A stretch of DNA of 55,722 bases from Pseudomonadota bacterium (GCA_023436885.1 JAEZHI010000027.1:1-55722); one strand, 5' to 3'. Shown: positions 1 through 8,031, counted from the stretch's first letter. The notes: generated by a model not told the origin, from the sequence alone. Translations and numbers: made by a program.

Positions 1-1149
1 TCCCTGCCATCTTCCATCATTCGCTTGGAGAGTTGATGGGGTCTCTGGGGCCTGACCCTAGCCGATCAGACCCACGCCCGAGAACAATCCGAAGCTCATG
101 GTGGCCCAACTTGGGAAGGATAGCACATCATGGCCGTCTTGCAGCAGGCTCCCGAGATCGTTCTGGGCTTCGACGTCTCAAAGGACACGCTGACCGTCTT
201 CGAGATCCGCTCCTCCGGCCCCTCTCAGAAGCCTTGCGTCATCGACAATAGCGCCGCCGCCATTCGCCGCTTTCTCAAAAGCCTCAAGCGGGTCGACCTC
301 GCCATCTGCGAGCCGACCGGTGGGCATGAGCATGTCCTCCTGGTCGAACTGATGGCTGCCGGCATTGCCTGCCATCGGGTGGATGCATTGAAGGTAAAGG
401 CTTTTATCCGCTCTTTCGGCACTCTGGCCAAGACCGATGCTCTCGATGCCGAAGCGCTGGCCCGCTACGGCAAGGACCGCTGGGAAGGACTGCCCCTGTT
501 CCAGCCACCGGAGGCAGATCGGAAGATGCTGACCGCTCTCATCGCTCGCCGCGAAGATCTGGTGGCCATCAGGGTGGCCGAGAAGAACCGGGCAAAAGGT
601 CCGGCCGGCAAGGTGATCAAGGCGTCCCTTGCCGCCATGCTGAAAGCGGTCGTCGATCAGATCGAGGCCATCGAGGCGGAGATCAAGGCGCTGATCGACA
701 AGTCCCCTCAGCTCCGCGCCGCCTTCCGGCACATGCAGAGCCTGCCCGGTGTCGGCACCGTCATCGCCGCCACCCTCCTGGCCCACATGCCCGAGCTCGG
801 CAGCATGCAACGAAGGCAGGCAGCATCGCTTGCCGGCGTCGCGCCACACGCCAATGACAGCGGCCAGTTCAGGGGACGCCGAACCATGCGTGGCGGACGC
901 TCCGAACTGCGCCGTCTCCTCTACTTGGCAGCCATGGCCGCAAGCCGGGCGAAGGGACCATTAGGCGAGACCTATCAACGCCTTATCCAGAAGGGCAAGA
1001 AGCCCATCGTCGCCATTGGAGCCCTCATGCGCAAGATCATCGTCATCCTCAACGCAAGACTGAGGGACCTCTATGCAGAACAGAGTTGATGACAGATTTA
1101 TATTATGGAACAATTGGTTAGTTGGGCATCCTCCAATATCAAACTGTCA
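1..1149 (+). mobile_element. IS110-family insertion sequence, boundaries not resolved
   Basis: The element is recognised only from its transposase (130-1089). IS110-family elements lack long terminal inverted repeats and usually make no clear target duplication, so the ends cannot be fixed by eye. The window starts 129 bases upstream of the gene; in IS110-group elements this left non-coding end carries the bridge RNA, so part of it may lie outside the window. A 10-base direct repeat (AGAGTTGATG) occurs at 29-38 and again at 1082-1091 over the stop codon. It may be an end signal or chance. A REP-like hairpin begins at 1150, and REP sequences are known insertion targets for relatives of this family. 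Confidence 0.4.
130..1089 (+). CDS. IS110-family transposase
   Basis: A 319-residue transposase that cuts and joins DNA with an N-terminal RuvC-like DEDD domain and a C-terminal serine-containing Tnp20 domain, guided in this family by a structured non-coding RNA. Visible signs are the N-terminal FDVSKDTL acidic motif (about residues 14-21), CEPTGGHE (about 59-66), KTDALDAEALARYG (about 98-111), and the C-terminal SLPGVGTVIAATLLAHMPEL helix-hairpin-helix region followed by GRRTMRGGRSELRRLLYLAAM. Length is typical for the family (300-400). The ATG at 130 directly precedes the conserved N-terminus. The frame is intact, so the copy may be active. It is unrelated in function to the neighbouring genes. 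Confidence 0.93.
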   Translation: MAVLQQAPEIVLGFDVSKDTLTVFEIRSSGPSQKPCVIDNSAAAIRRFLKSLKRVDLAICEPTGGHEHVLLVELMAAGIACHRVDALKVKAFIRSFGTLAKTDALDAEALARYGKDRWEGLPLFQPPEADRKMLTALIARREDLVAIRVAEKNRAKGPAGKVIKASLAAMLKAVVDQIEAIEAEIKALIDKSPQLRAAFRHMQSLPGVGTVIAATLLAHMPELGSMQRRQAASLAGVAPHANDSGQFRGRRTMRGGRSELRRLLYLAAMAASRAKGPLGETYQRLIQKGKKPIVAIGALMRKIIVILNARLRDLYAEQS

Positions 1150-1167
1150 TTCCCGCGCAGGCGGGAA
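1150..1167. repeat. REP-like hairpin
   Basis: TTCCCGC and GCGGGAA form a perfect 7-bp stem around a 4-base loop (GCAG), preceded by GTCA. This matches the common proteobacterial intergenic repeat with a GTCATTCCCGC core. It lies 60 bases after the transposase stop. Confidence 0.6.
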
Positions 1168-1436
1168 CCTCAGGAAGGTAGAGCGAGGGGGGATATCAGA
1201 TACCTCTTTCATAACTATCCACTCTCTCCACCGCAGCCAATAAGAGAGATCATCGGAGATGTGTCATGCCTTAGAACAATTATACGGATGACACGGTGTC
1301 CATACAGGCGGGTGGACATCCCATCGCCGTCGCGAGCCTTTTCTACAAATCCCTATCGGTGCGTCCAAGCGAGGGAAACCCATCCGGCTGTAATTGCTGG
1401 TGGATTGAGATCTCAGGCCAATTGATGGGAGCCGCA
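1168..1436. other. Intergenic stretch, no convincing gene
   Basis: Only weak structure is visible here: a 7-bp inverted repeat GTGTCAT (1261-1267) / ATGACAC (1288-1294) and a 6-bp one, TGTCCA / TGGACA, just after it. A reading frame of about 100 codons crosses the region (1105-1425), but its composition looks like translated repeat DNA and it has no clear ribosome binding site. The promoter of the following secreted protein must lie here, but no strong -35/-10 pair stands out. Confidence 0.4.
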
Positions 1437-2330
1437 ATGCGCCGATACATGCCCCTCCTCGTTCTGCCGTTTCTGACCGTCGCGACACTGGCGACTGCGA
1501 CCGTCGCGAATGCCGAAACGCGCCCGGTTGCAGTCGCCCCTCAGTATGACACGACGCACGTCTATGTCGCGCCCGACGAGGTGGACACCTTCGTCAAGGC
1601 GTTCCTCGGGACCTTCGGAGGCAAGTCCACGCCGCAAGTGGTGGCGACGGTGACGCCGACGCCCAGCAGCACCACGAGCCAGCTTCTGCAAACGCCGGTG
1701 GGCACGGTGTCGCTGTTCGGGTTCAAGACGCCGGTGCCCTACCCGTTCGGGCTGGAGCGGAACGGCTATCTCGTCAAGGACATGGACGACGCCATCAAGG
1801 CGGCGCGCGCCGCCGGCGCGACCGTCATCGTCGAGCCCTTCCCGGACCCCATTGGCCGCGACGCCGTCGTCCAGTGGCCCGGTGGCCTCAACATGCAGCT
1901 CTACTGGCACACCACCCACCGCGATTACGAACCCTTTGAAACCATACCCGAAAACCGCGCCTACATTTCCCCCGACGCCGTCGACAGCTTTGTCCGCGAT
2001 TTCCTCGCCTTCTCGGGCGGGAAGATCCTGTCCGACAACGACAAGGCGTCCGGTGCGGATATCGGCCGGCCGGACGATACCTTCCGGCGCATCCGCATCC
2101 AGTCCGATTTCGGGCGCATGGTCGTGCTGGTGACCGATGGCCACCTGCCCTACCCGTTCGGATATGAAAACACCGGTTACGAGGTGGCGAATTTGCAGGC
2201 CACGCTGGACAAGGCCACCGGCCTCGGTGCCACGGTGCTGGTCCCACCCCACCCGGTCGAGGATCGGCAGAGTGCGATCGTTCGGTTCCCCGGCGGCTAC
2301 ATCGCCGAGATACACGCGGTGAGCAAGTAA
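1437..2330 (+). CDS. Secreted VOC-fold (glyoxalase/bleomycin-resistance-like) protein
   Basis: The predicted 297-residue protein starts at ATG 1437 behind GGGAG (1427-1431). It begins with a Sec signal peptide: MRRY, a hydrophobic stretch LLVLPFLTVATLATATV, and an ANA-ETR cleavage site. The mature part has two similar halves, each with the vicinal-oxygen-chelate pattern: THVYVAPDEVDTFVKAFLGTFGG with PYPFGLERNGYLVKDMDDAIKAARAAGATVIVEPF, then AYISPDAVDSFVRDFLAFSGG with PYPFGYENTGYEVANLQATLDKATGLGATVLVPP. The duplicated fold suggests one internal metal or ligand site. The substrate is unknown; export to the periplasm is inferred from the signal peptide. A hairpin terminator follows. It sits alone between the insertion sequence and repABC. 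Confidence 0.75.
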   Translation: MRRYMPLLVLPFLTVATLATATVANAETRPVAVAPQYDTTHVYVAPDEVDTFVKAFLGTFGGKSTPQVVATVTPTPSSTTSQLLQTPVGTVSLFGFKTPVPYPFGLERNGYLVKDMDDAIKAARAAGATVIVEPFPDPIGRDAVVQWPGGLNMQLYWHTTHRDYEPFETIPENRAYISPDAVDSFVRDFLAFSGGKILSDNDKASGADIGRPDDTFRRIRIQSDFGRMVVLVTDGHLPYPFGYENTGYEVANLQATLDKATGLGATVLVPPHPVEDRQSAIVRFPGGYIAEIHAVSK

Positions 2331-2370
2331 CCTGACCGGACGCTCAATACCGCCTTGCCACGTCGTCTTG

Positions 2371-2393
2371 CGCCGGGCGCCTTACGCCCGGCG
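2371..2393 (+). terminator. Stem-loop after the VOC gene
   Basis: CGCCGGGCG (2371-2379) and CGCCCGGCG (2385-2393) form a perfect 9-bp GC stem with a 5-base loop. No clear T-run follows (TGTGGTA), so it may be a weak or factor-assisted terminator. It separates the VOC gene from repA. Confidence 0.55.
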
Positions 2394-2498
2394 TGTGGTA
2401 AGGATTGATTAACCCTTTATTTGTTGCCAACCCGCCGGAATCGGGGCACCTTAGCGCAAATTTGATCGAAACCGGTCTTGAACCGCTAAGGACGATTG

Positions 2499-3740
2499 AT
2501 GGCCGCCAGAAATCCCGGCGAACGCTTCAACGCAGTGGATGCGCCAAACAGCGCAAACCTGATTGATGAGTTCTGCCAAGCCCTTGAAACTGAACTGGCA
2601 AAGATCCGTCGCCGGGCCTTCTCGCCTACGGCCACCAAGCAGTTTTCCCGCACCTTTTCGACGCTCGATGTGAGTCGGCTGCTCGGCATTCCCGAGAGTA
2701 GCATAAAGGCGCTTTCCATCGACGGAAACGAGCGCGGCCCTCAGCCCAGCCGGCTGGATAACGGACGGCGCGCCTATACGCTGGAACAGGTGTGGGAGCT
2801 CCGGGGCTATCTTGCCGAAACCCGGCCCGCCGATGCACTGAGATTGCGCCCCTGGCGGCGCGATGGCGAGCATCTTCAGGTCATCGCCTGCTCCAATTTC
2901 AAGGGCGGCTCGTCCAAGACGACGACCAGCCTGAACCTTGCCCACTTCCTCGGGCTGCAGGGCTATCGCGTTCTCTGCATCGACCTCGACCCCCAGGCAT
3001 CGCTGACGTCGGCCTTCGGCATCGAGAGCGAATTCGACATCGAGGAGAACTCCTCTGCCTATGGGTTCCTGCGATACGGCGCCGAACGGGTGCCACTGAC
3101 CAACATTATTTTGCCGACTTACTTTACCGGCATCGATCTAGTGCCGGGCCGGCTTGAAATGATGGAATTCGAGACCGAGACGCCCGCCGCGCTGATGTCG
3201 CGTGTGCAGGATGGCGGCGGCATGTTCTTCGAGCGCATGGCTATCGGTCTTCGCGAGCAGGCGATCCAGGACAATTACGACGTCGTCATCCTCGATACGC
3301 CGCCGTCGCTCGGCTACATCACGTTGTCCTGTCTCTATGCGGCGACCGGCGTGGTGATCACCACCCAGGCGGCGATGATGGATTTTGCCTCGGTCTCTCA
3401 ATGGCTTCGCATGCTCTCGGGCATTCACAGCAACATCAAGGACGCCGGCGCTACGCTCAACCACGACTTCATCCGCTTCCTGCTGACGCGCTTCAATCCG
3501 AACGACAGCCCGCAGAAAATGTTAGCCGGCGTACTTCGTTCCTGCCTGGGTGACTATGTGTTGACCCACGAGGCGCTGGAATCGACGGCCATTCAGGCGG
3601 CGGGCTTTGCCAAGCGGACGATCTACGAGCTCGAGCCGGGCAGCGTCGGCCGTGATCCTTTGCGGCGAGCCCAGGAGAGCATCGACGGCGTCAACCAGGA
3701 GATCCTGGACCTCATCTCCAAGGCATGGGGGCGTAAATGA
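2499..3740 (+). CDS. repA: Plasmid partitioning ATPase RepA (ParA family)
   Basis: RepA is the ParA-type ATPase of repABC replicons; it moves plasmid copies with RepB and represses the operon. The 413-residue protein starts at ATG 2499 behind AAGGAC (2488-2493). An N-terminal MerR-like DNA-binding segment (SRLLGIPESSIKALSIDG, about 55-72) is followed by the deviant Walker A motif KGGSSKTTT (about 133-141), DLDPQASLTSAFG and the Walker B-like VVILDTPPSLGY. Length is normal for the family (about 400). It overlaps repB by four bases (ATGA), the usual translational coupling. Autoregulation by RepA/RepB is known for the family and is inferred here. Confidence 0.96.
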   Translation: MAARNPGERFNAVDAPNSANLIDEFCQALETELAKIRRRAFSPTATKQFSRTFSTLDVSRLLGIPESSIKALSIDGNERGPQPSRLDNGRRAYTLEQVWELRGYLAETRPADALRLRPWRRDGEHLQVIACSNFKGGSSKTTTSLNLAHFLGLQGYRVLCIDLDPQASLTSAFGIESEFDIEENSSAYGFLRYGAERVPLTNIILPTYFTGIDLVPGRLEMMEFETETPAALMSRVQDGGGMFFERMAIGLREQAIQDNYDVVILDTPPSLGYITLSCLYAATGVVITTQAAMMDFASVSQWLRMLSGIHSNIKDAGATLNHDFIRFLLTRFNPNDSPQKMLAGVLRSCLGDYVLTHEALESTAIQAAGFAKRTIYELEPGSVGRDPLRRAQESIDGVNQEILDLISKAWGRK

Positions 3741-4732
3741 CCAAGAAGCCGCTCCTGGCGAGCCTGCTCGCCGCTGAGGAAGGCGTGGCGCCGGAGGGCG
3801 ATCGCCCGATGGTCAAGCCCAAGTTCGGCACGTCATCGGCCGCCGTCGGCAACATCGGCAAGGGCTTCGCGCTGCAAAGCGAGGGGCGGGTGATCGATAT
3901 CGATCCCGGTCTCGTGGCGCCCTCCCCTTTCGCCGATCGTCTGGAGATGGACGAAGCCGCGCTCTCGGACCTCGTGGCGTCCATTCTGGCCGAGGGCCAG
4001 CGCATGCCGGTGCTCGCCCGCCCACACCCGACCGAAAGCGGCCGCTATCAGCTGGCCTATGGCCATCGTCGCCTGAGGGCCGTGCAGCGCATTCGTGAAA
4101 ATGTGCAGGGCAAGGAAGGCCTGCAGCTCAAGGCTTTCGTGGCGCCGCTCACCGATATCGAGCTGGCCGAACGGCAGGCGTCGGAAAACATCGATCGTCA
4201 GGATCTCAGCTGGATCGATCAGGCGCTGTTCCTGGCCGGGCTCGAAGCGGGCGGCGGTGAGGTCAAGGGCGCGGCGGAAAAGATCCTCAAGATCGATCGT
4301 AGCGTAGCCTGGCGCATGCGCAATGTGATGGCGACGATCCCCGGCGATGTCGTCAGGGGTATCGGTTCGGCGCGAAAGATCGGCATGCCGCGCTGGGTGG
4401 CGCTGGCAGAGCTGTTCGAAAAGGCGCCGGCCAAGGCGACGGCGGCCGCCAGCGCGATGATCGAGCGCCTGGACACTGCCGAGTCCGCTGCCGGCGCCAC
4501 GGCGAGCGCCGGGCGTAGCGACAAGCGCTTTCTCGCCGTCTTCAATGCCGTCAAGAAGGCGACGGAACAGTCAGCAAGCCCGTCCAGCCGCAAGACCGGC
4601 GCAACGGTGGTCAAGGTATCGAAAACATCGATCGAGGTGAGGTTTCCCAGGGAGCAGGCGCAATTCGGCGCGTGGTTTGAAGCCGAGTTCCCTGCGCTGT
4701 GGGAGAAGTTCCTTGCGTCGACCAAGAGCTAG
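3737..4732 (+). CDS. repB: Plasmid partitioning protein RepB (ParB family)
   Basis: RepB binds the plasmid centromere parS and works with RepA in segregation. The 331-residue protein begins with the typical MTKKPLLASLLAAEEG start and carries the ParB boxes (PSPFADRLEMDEAALSDLVASILAEGQRMPVLARPH, then LAYGHRRLRAVQRI, about residues 50-120). A helix-turn-helix region lies around LSWIDQALFLAGLEAGGGEVKGAAEKILKIDRSVAWRMRNVM (about 155-200). The C-terminus, after an Ala/Ser-rich linker, is likely the dimerisation domain. Its ATG overlaps the repA stop. The candidate binding site is the palindrome at 6418-6433 downstream of repC. Confidence 0.95.
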   Translation: MTKKPLLASLLAAEEGVAPEGDRPMVKPKFGTSSAAVGNIGKGFALQSEGRVIDIDPGLVAPSPFADRLEMDEAALSDLVASILAEGQRMPVLARPHPTESGRYQLAYGHRRLRAVQRIRENVQGKEGLQLKAFVAPLTDIELAERQASENIDRQDLSWIDQALFLAGLEAGGGEVKGAAEKILKIDRSVAWRMRNVMATIPGDVVRGIGSARKIGMPRWVALAELFEKAPAKATAAASAMIERLDTAESAAGATASAGRSDKRFLAVFNAVKKATEQSASPSSRKTGATVVKVSKTSIEVRFPREQAQFGAWFEAEFPALWEKFLASTKS

Positions 4733-4780
4733 GCGAAGCGCGTCTTGCGTCTGGAGTTGCGTGAAAACAAAGGGATAGGG

Positions 4781-4808
4781 TTTCCCGTCAACGGGTTTCG
4801 ACGGGAAA
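4781..4808 (+). promoter_or_regulatory. repC leader stem-loop (S/L-element type)
   Basis: TTTCCCGTC (4781-4789) and GACGGGAAA (4800-4808) form a perfect 9-bp stem with a 10-base loop in the repB-repC leader. In characterised repABC operons, alternative leader structures decide whether repC is translated, depending on binding of the antisense RNA. Position and symmetry fit that role; the switching itself is inferred. Confidence 0.6.
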
Positions 4809-4877
4809 ATCTCTAGCAGCCGCACGGGAATCGCGGCAGGCTGGCGACCAAGAATTTTGAAGGAGAAGCGGATAAGG

Positions 4878-4926
4878 AAAAGGCCCCCCGATAGCGAACC
4901 ACCAGAGAGCCTTCCCGTTCTGTAGC
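4878..4926 (-). ncRNA. Antisense RNA (ctRNA) controlling repC / incompatibility
   Basis: A small counter-transcribed RNA of about 50 nt is predicted on the minus strand between repB and repC, where every characterised repABC replicon has one. Read on the minus strand, the promoter below is followed by a terminator hairpin: AAGGCTCTC pairs (with G-U pairs) to GGGGGCCTT and runs into TTTTCC (plus-strand positions about 4877-4914). It pairs with the repB-repC mRNA leader, causing early termination or masking of repC translation, and is the main incompatibility determinant in the family. The exact 5' end is estimated from the -10 box. Confidence 0.75.
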
Positions 4927-4932
4927 AAGGCG

Positions 4933-4961
4933 AGAATGCCACCTCACCGAATCGCTGTCAA
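4933..4961 (-). promoter_or_regulatory. ctRNA promoter
   Basis: On the minus strand there is a perfect -35 box TTGACA (plus 4956-4961), a 17-base spacer and a -10-like CATTCT (plus 4933-4938). It overlaps an in-frame upstream ATG of repC at 4961, which is one reason to place the repC start further downstream. Confidence 0.65.
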
Positions 4962-5023
4962 TGCTGCGCGCTCGTTTTCGCGCCACGGGAACCTTTGCCC
5001 TCCGCCATGGAGGTAAGGGATCG

Positions 5024-6328
5024 ATGGAACATATCTCGACGCCCTTTGGTGGGCGGGGGTTGTCGGCAGGCATGCTGGCAGCCCAGACCCTGGCGGCTGA
5101 CTGTCCGGCAGAGGCAACGCTTGACGACAAGTGGCAACTGCTGCGCAACCTCACCGACGCACGGCATGTCTTTCACCTGTCCGATCGGGCGGTTGCCGTC
5201 CTGTCCGCCCTGCTCTCCTTCCACAAGGAAGCAGCGATCTCGGCCGCGGGCTGTGTTGTCTTTCCGTCGAACCGGAAGCTGTCCGAGCGAGCTCACGGGA
5301 TCTCCGAGAGTACGCTGCGGCGCGCCCTCGCCCAACTGGTGGAAGCCGGCGTGATCATTCGCAAGGATTCGCCCAACGGCAAGCGCTACCCCAAGGGAAA
5401 CGCGCCGGCCGAGGCCTATGGTTTCGACCTGACGCCGCTGATTGCTCGCCAGCGAGAGATTGCGGCTGCCGCCGAGGCCGTCAAGGAAGAGCGCAGGCGT
5501 GAACGCGAGGCGCGAGAGCGCATCACCGTGCTGGCCCGCGACATTCGTAAGGCAGCGAACTTCCTTCTGGAGACCACTGACGGGACGCATGAGGGCGCCA
5601 TGGACGCGCTCGAACAACTGGTGAGCATCCTGAAGGACCGCCCCCGCTCGCTGGCGCAGGCCGAAGACCAGGCCTTCGATCTGGGACTGCTGATGGCAAA
5701 CGTCGCTCGGATGGTGTCTGCGGCGCAGGAGGAGACAACCACTCGGTCTGACAGTGGGAATTTGGATAATATGCACGCCAAACCCGGTCAAACTGAGCGG
5801 CATAAACAAGATTCAAATCTGACCAATATTTTGAATCTTGAACCTTCGTTCGAGAACGGAGAGTCGGATCTCGGTCGGGACCAACCTGAAGCCGAACAGC
5901 TGCCGGAGAGCCGACTTCATGAGGAGAGAGCCTCGTCTGCGCGGCGAGCAACTGCGGGGTCAGCAGACAGGTTCGATGTCGCGACAGTCATGGCGGCCTG
6001 CCCGACTTTGAAGGAATGGTCCGGACTTCTCTATGTTCGAGATTGGGATGATCTGTTCCGGGCGGCACAGGCCGTGCGCCCTGCCCTCGGGATTTCGCCG
6101 AGTGCCTGGCAGGACGCGGTTGATGCCATGGGCGAGACGGGAGCCGCGGTGACGATGGCCACCATTCTTCAGCGCACTGAGGATGGCATCATCCGTAACC
6201 CTGGCGGATATCTGCGCACGCTGGTCGCCGAAGCGATCGACGGAAAATTCTCGCCGGCACCAATCGTTGTTTCACTGCTGAAGGCGAGAGCGAGGAGCTC
6301 GATGCAGGAACAACCGACGCCGAACTGA
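5024..6328 (+). CDS. repC: Replication initiator RepC
   Basis: RepC is the initiator that starts replication at an origin lying inside its own gene. The start chosen is ATG 5024, behind a strong GGAGGTAA (5009-5016). It gives the usual N-terminus MEHISTPFGGRGLSAGMLAAQ and 434 residues, close to the family norm. An in-frame ATG at 4961 overlaps the ctRNA promoter and lacks a ribosome binding site. The N-terminal half (to about 250) holds winged-helix DNA-binding segments (FPSNRKLSERAHGISESTLRRALAQLVEAGVIIRKDSPNGKRY). A Lys/Arg/Glu-rich helix follows, then an AT-rich variable linker (bases about 5750-5850), and a C-terminal domain (VMAACPTLKEWSG onward). Expression is set by the antisense RNA upstream. 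Confidence 0.95.
   Translation: MEHISTPFGGRGLSAGMLAAQTLAADCPAEATLDDKWQLLRNLTDARHVFHLSDRAVAVLSALLSFHKEAAISAAGCVVFPSNRKLSERAHGISESTLRRALAQLVEAGVIIRKDSPNGKRYPKGNAPAEAYGFDLTPLIARQREIAAAAEAVKEERRREREARERITVLARDIRKAANFLLETTDGTHEGAMDALEQLVSILKDRPRSLAQAEDQAFDLGLLMANVARMVSAAQEETTTRSDSGNLDNMHAKPGQTERHKQDSNLTNILNLEPSFENGESDLGRDQPEAEQLPESRLHEERASSARRATAGSADRFDVATVMAACPTLKEWSGLLYVRDWDDLFRAAQAVRPALGISPSAWQDAVDAMGETGAAVTMATILQRTEDGIIRNPGGYLRTLVAEAIDGKFSPAPIVVSLLKARARSSMQEQPTPN
5807..5840. other. Candidate origin of replication element inside repC
   Basis: CAAGATTCAAA (5807-5817) and TTTGAATCTTG (5830-5840) are a perfect 11-bp inverted repeat around a 12-base AT-rich spacer. The surrounding 100 bases are clearly more AT-rich than the rest of repC. 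In repABC plasmids the origin has been mapped to an AT-rich stretch in the middle of repC, so this is the best candidate here. It encodes the linker between the two RepC domains, so it is free to vary. Confidence 0.55.
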
Positions 6329-6417
6329 GGGCTACGATGATCGGCGAGGGCAGGGCAGGTGGAGTAGCAGGCAGTTTCCCGCCGCTGCATGCTCCACGGC
6401 TGGTCGCTTCAGAGGGG

Positions 6418-6433
6418 CGTTGTAGCTACAACG
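6418..6433. other. Candidate parS centromere palindrome
   Basis: CGTTGTAGCTACAACG is a perfect 16-bp palindrome 89 bases downstream of the repC stop. Centromere sites of repABC plasmids are 16-bp palindromes with GTT...GC...AAC half-sites. At least one (R. etli p42d) lies just downstream of repC. This site has GTT-N3-GC-N3-AAC, two bases shorter inside than the common consensus, so it is a candidate only. No second copy was noticed in the window. Confidence 0.45.
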
Positions 6434-6504
6434 GACGTAAGCGTTTGAATTTAAAAGAGATCGGTTGCGGCCTCTGAGAAAAGTGCTCGCAGGCGGGTAA
6501 TCTA

Positions 6505-7932
6505 TCACGCTGGAGAGCTTGTGATAATGGCCTGTAGCGTACGCCAGCCGGCCTCGACGGTTTGCGGTGTCACGTTGGTGATGCCGAGCAAGAGCCCGGA
6601 CCTGGCATTGGCTGCAGCCGCGTGCCAGCGTGAAAGCGGCGAGGGTGCCAATCCAGCCTCGATGGCGCGTCGAGCGATGGCAACGTCGTCCACGCCGTCC
6701 GGGAGCGTAAGGACAAGCGCCAAGCCGCCCATGGTCTGCTCCGGCAACTGGTCGCCGAGTGTCTTGCGAAGGAGGTTGCGTCGCTCCGCATAGAGCCGAC
6801 GCGTTCTGCGCAGATGACGCAGAAAATGCCCCTCGGATATGAAGGAGGCAACCGCGATCTGCGTTATCGGTGACGGTGCCGGCGCAAGAAAGGCGGCCCT
6901 TTTCAAAAAGTCGCCGACCAACTGTTGCGGGACCACCAGGAAGCCCAACCGCAATGCCGGGCTGATTGTCTTGCTGAACGTCCCGACGTGGATGACTCGG
7001 GACGCGGCATCCAGCGAAGCCAGCGCCGGGGCGGCACGCCCCTTCAACTGCAGCTCACCGAGATAGTCGTCCTCGATGATGAAGGCGTCTGCCGACGAAG
7101 CCCAATCGAGAAGGGACCGCCGGCGGTTCAGCGACATGGTCATGCCGAGTGGCGCTTGCTGGCCGGGCGTTACGATTGCAAAGCGCGCGTCCGGCGCGAT
7201 TGCCATGCCATGGTCCACATCGATGCCCTCGGCATCCACCGGAACCGCGACGGTACTGATCCCTTTCATAGCGAGGCCGGCCTGTGCCAGGCGATAACCG
7301 GGGTCTTCGACCCAGGCGCGGCTTGGGCCCGACGAGAGCGTATCGACAATCAGTCCGAGGGCCGCCGTGAAGCCGGAGGTGATGAAAACCTGCTCTTCCG
7401 AACAGGCAAGCGATCGACCCACGGCAAGATAGGCGACAATTTCGCGGCGCAAGGCCGCCTCGCCGCGCGGATCCGGATAGCTCAACGTCGAAGCGGCGCT
7501 CCGTCTGGCGGCCTGAACCAGCAATCGAGACCAGGTTTTCGTCGGAAAACCATCCTGTGCCGGCACGCCGAGCTGGAACAGCCGTGGCGGTTGGCCGATG
7601 CCGGTCAATCCGATCGTTCGAAAGGGATCTTCGAGCGGACGGAGAGTTTTTTCCTCGCGGTGCGCTCGCGGCGGCAGATGGTCGCTGACCCGCGTTCCGG
7701 CCGGACCGTTGCTGACGAGCAGTTGCTTGTCGATGAGTCGCTCATAGGCGACCTTGACGGTTCCGCGCGCCACGCCGAGCTGGCTTGCCAGATCGCGCCA
7801 AGAGGGTAGGCGTGCGCCGGATGCCAGCCTCCCATCCAGTATGGCGGTTTCGATCGACAGCGTCAGCTGATCGGCAAGCGTGTGAGCGGAATGCCGGTCG
7901 ATTGCGATGGAAAGGGGCTGAACTGGGCGCAT
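6505..7932 (-). CDS. MocR/PdxR-type transcriptional regulator (GntR wHTH + aminotransferase fold)
   Basis: The 475-residue regulator starts with MRPVQPLSIAIDR at the ATG complementary to 7930-7932. The N-terminus (about 10-80) is a GntR-type winged helix (LADQLTLSIETAILDGRLASGARLPSWRDLASQLGVARGTVKVAYERL). The rest is a fold-type I aminotransferase-like domain with IIEDDYLGEL and the PLP-lysine segment HVGTFSKTISPALRLGF. Such proteins sense PLP or an amino compound. An open frame continues about 235 codons upstream, but only as antisense of the next gene. The divergently transcribed reductase gene at 8032 is the likely target, via the direct repeats at 7942-7969. Confidence 0.9.
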   Translation of the reverse strand: MRPVQPLSIAIDRHSAHTLADQLTLSIETAILDGRLASGARLPSWRDLASQLGVARGTVKVAYERLIDKQLLVSNGPAGTRVSDHLPPRAHREEKTLRPLEDPFRTIGLTGIGQPPRLFQLGVPAQDGFPTKTWSRLLVQAARRSAASTLSYPDPRGEAALRREIVAYLAVGRSLACSEEQVFITSGFTAALGLIVDTLSSGPSRAWVEDPGYRLAQAGLAMKGISTVAVPVDAEGIDVDHGMAIAPDARFAIVTPGQQAPLGMTMSLNRRRSLLDWASSADAFIIEDDYLGELQLKGRAAPALASLDAASRVIHVGTFSKTISPALRLGFLVVPQQLVGDFLKRAAFLAPAPSPITQIAVASFISEGHFLRHLRRTRRLYAERRNLLRKTLGDQLPEQTMGGLALVLTLPDGVDDVAIARRAIEAGLAPSPLSRWHAAAANARSGLLLGITNVTPQTVEAGWRTLQAIITSSPA

Positions 7933-7941
7933 GGTACAGTA

Positions 7942-7969
7942 TTTTTGATCAGTCTTGGTGCTTTTTGAT
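7942..7969. promoter_or_regulatory. Paired direct repeats, candidate MocR operator
   Basis: TTTTTGAT occurs at 7942-7949 and 7962-7969, exactly 20 bp (two helical turns) apart, in the 99-bp divergent promoter region between the MocR-type gene and the reductase. MocR regulators such as GabR and PdxR bind spaced direct repeats, so the arrangement fits; binding is not shown. Confidence 0.5.
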
Positions 7970-8031
7970 GGACGATAACGCCGGTATGTCGAGGGGGCAA
8001 TGATGTGCGTGGCGTTGAAGAGGACATTCTC

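Noticed and set aside
1105..1425. 106-codon frame after the insertion sequence
   Set aside because: It includes the translated REP-like repeat (SFPRRRE), has no ribosome binding site and no resemblance to a protein family.
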